A stretch of DNA of 5,555 nucleotides from Bacteroidales bacterium (GTDB lineage: Bacteria; Bacteroidota; Bacteroidia; Bacteroidales; WCHB1-69): positions 1-5,555 of the forward strand of contig JAKSMH010000097.1 of assembly GCA_024400715.1 (NCBI GenBank), given 5' to 3'. Each line of letters opens with the position of its first letter. Positions within the stretch are counted from its first letter, which is position 1. The position numbers and the translations under genes were made by a program. Positions 5,341-5,555 of this stretch are shown here, piece by piece. The notes under the pieces were generated by a model, which was given only the letters and a program-made list of their open reading frames with translations, searched no databases and was not told the origin of the DNA.

Positions 5341-5555
5341 ATGGTAATATTAATTGTCATAATATTGTTTAACTACTTGATAGGATTGGTATTCTATCAT
5401 ATTTCCTATAAGAAATGTCAAAACGATATAAATAAAATGCTATTATCCCCTTTTAATTTTTTATCATCAATATTCGTAATGCTTAATACAGCAATTGAGT
5501 GTATATTTTTGCCCGACTATATTCAATTTATTAATTTAACAAAGCAGGACAATGT
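5341..5555 (+). CDS. Membrane protein, N-terminal part (cut by window end)
   Basis: From ATG 5341 the frame is open for 71 full codons to the window edge with no stop. An in-frame TAA at 5326-5328 lies upstream and there is no other usable start between, so the ATG is well fixed. Residues 1-22 (MVILIVIILFNYLIGLVFY onward) form a strongly hydrophobic helix or uncleaved signal anchor. A short hydrophilic loop (KKCQNDINK, 24-32) follows, then a second helix at about 34-57 (NFLSSIFVMLNTA and neighbours). It resembles the preceding gene in layout and composition (two helices, AT-rich), but I see no clear sequence identity between them. The total length is unknown and no family is recognised. Confidence 0.6.
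   Translation, partial: MVILIVIILFNYLIGLVFYHISYKKCQNDINKMLLSPFNFLSSIFVMLNTAIECIFLPDYIQFINLTKQDN

Overview
The window looks like a chromosomal segment of a member of the phylum Bacteroidota, probably order Bacteroidales. Three things point there: a secreted protein with a C-terminal type IX secretion (T9SS) type A sorting domain; several -7 boxes of the Bacteroidota form TAnnTTTG; and starts with no Shine-Dalgarno sequence but A/T-rich upstream DNA. No genus can be named from the sequence alone.

Left part (1 to 4271): five tightly packed plus-strand genes that read as one transcription unit. They are the 3' end of a PASTA-domain protein, a 707-residue T9SS-exported surface protein, a DEDDh 3'-5' exonuclease with an ExoX-like C-terminal module, the DJ-1/PfpI-family glyoxalase ElbB, and shikimate kinase AroK. 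The gaps are 17, 5 and 10 bases, followed by a 1-base overlap (TAATG). The products serve the envelope, DNA metabolism, carbonyl detoxification and chorismate synthesis, so this is a housekeeping operon with no single pathway. No promoter is visible inside it; it must start upstream of the window.

Middle (4272 to about 4985): no confident gene. The first half holds a GC-rich 7-bp hairpin, a degenerate 8-base tandem repeat and an almost perfect 18/19-base inverted repeat, which look like dispersed-repeat DNA. The second half holds a plus-strand promoter, two tiny ORFs, a plus-strand frame open for about 97 codons except for one TAG, a competing 93-codon minus-strand ORF, several hairpins, and at its right end two back-to-back -7 boxes on opposite strands. 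This compact unit is the part of the window that known features explain least. It could be a decayed gene, a structured RNA locus or a small repeat element.

Right part (4986 to 5555): a markedly AT-rich stretch with two small two-helix membrane proteins of unknown function, the second cut by the window edge. The composition change suggests an acquired or fast-evolving accessory patch next to the conserved operon. I found no tRNA, rRNA, CRISPR array, transposase or recognised defence gene.
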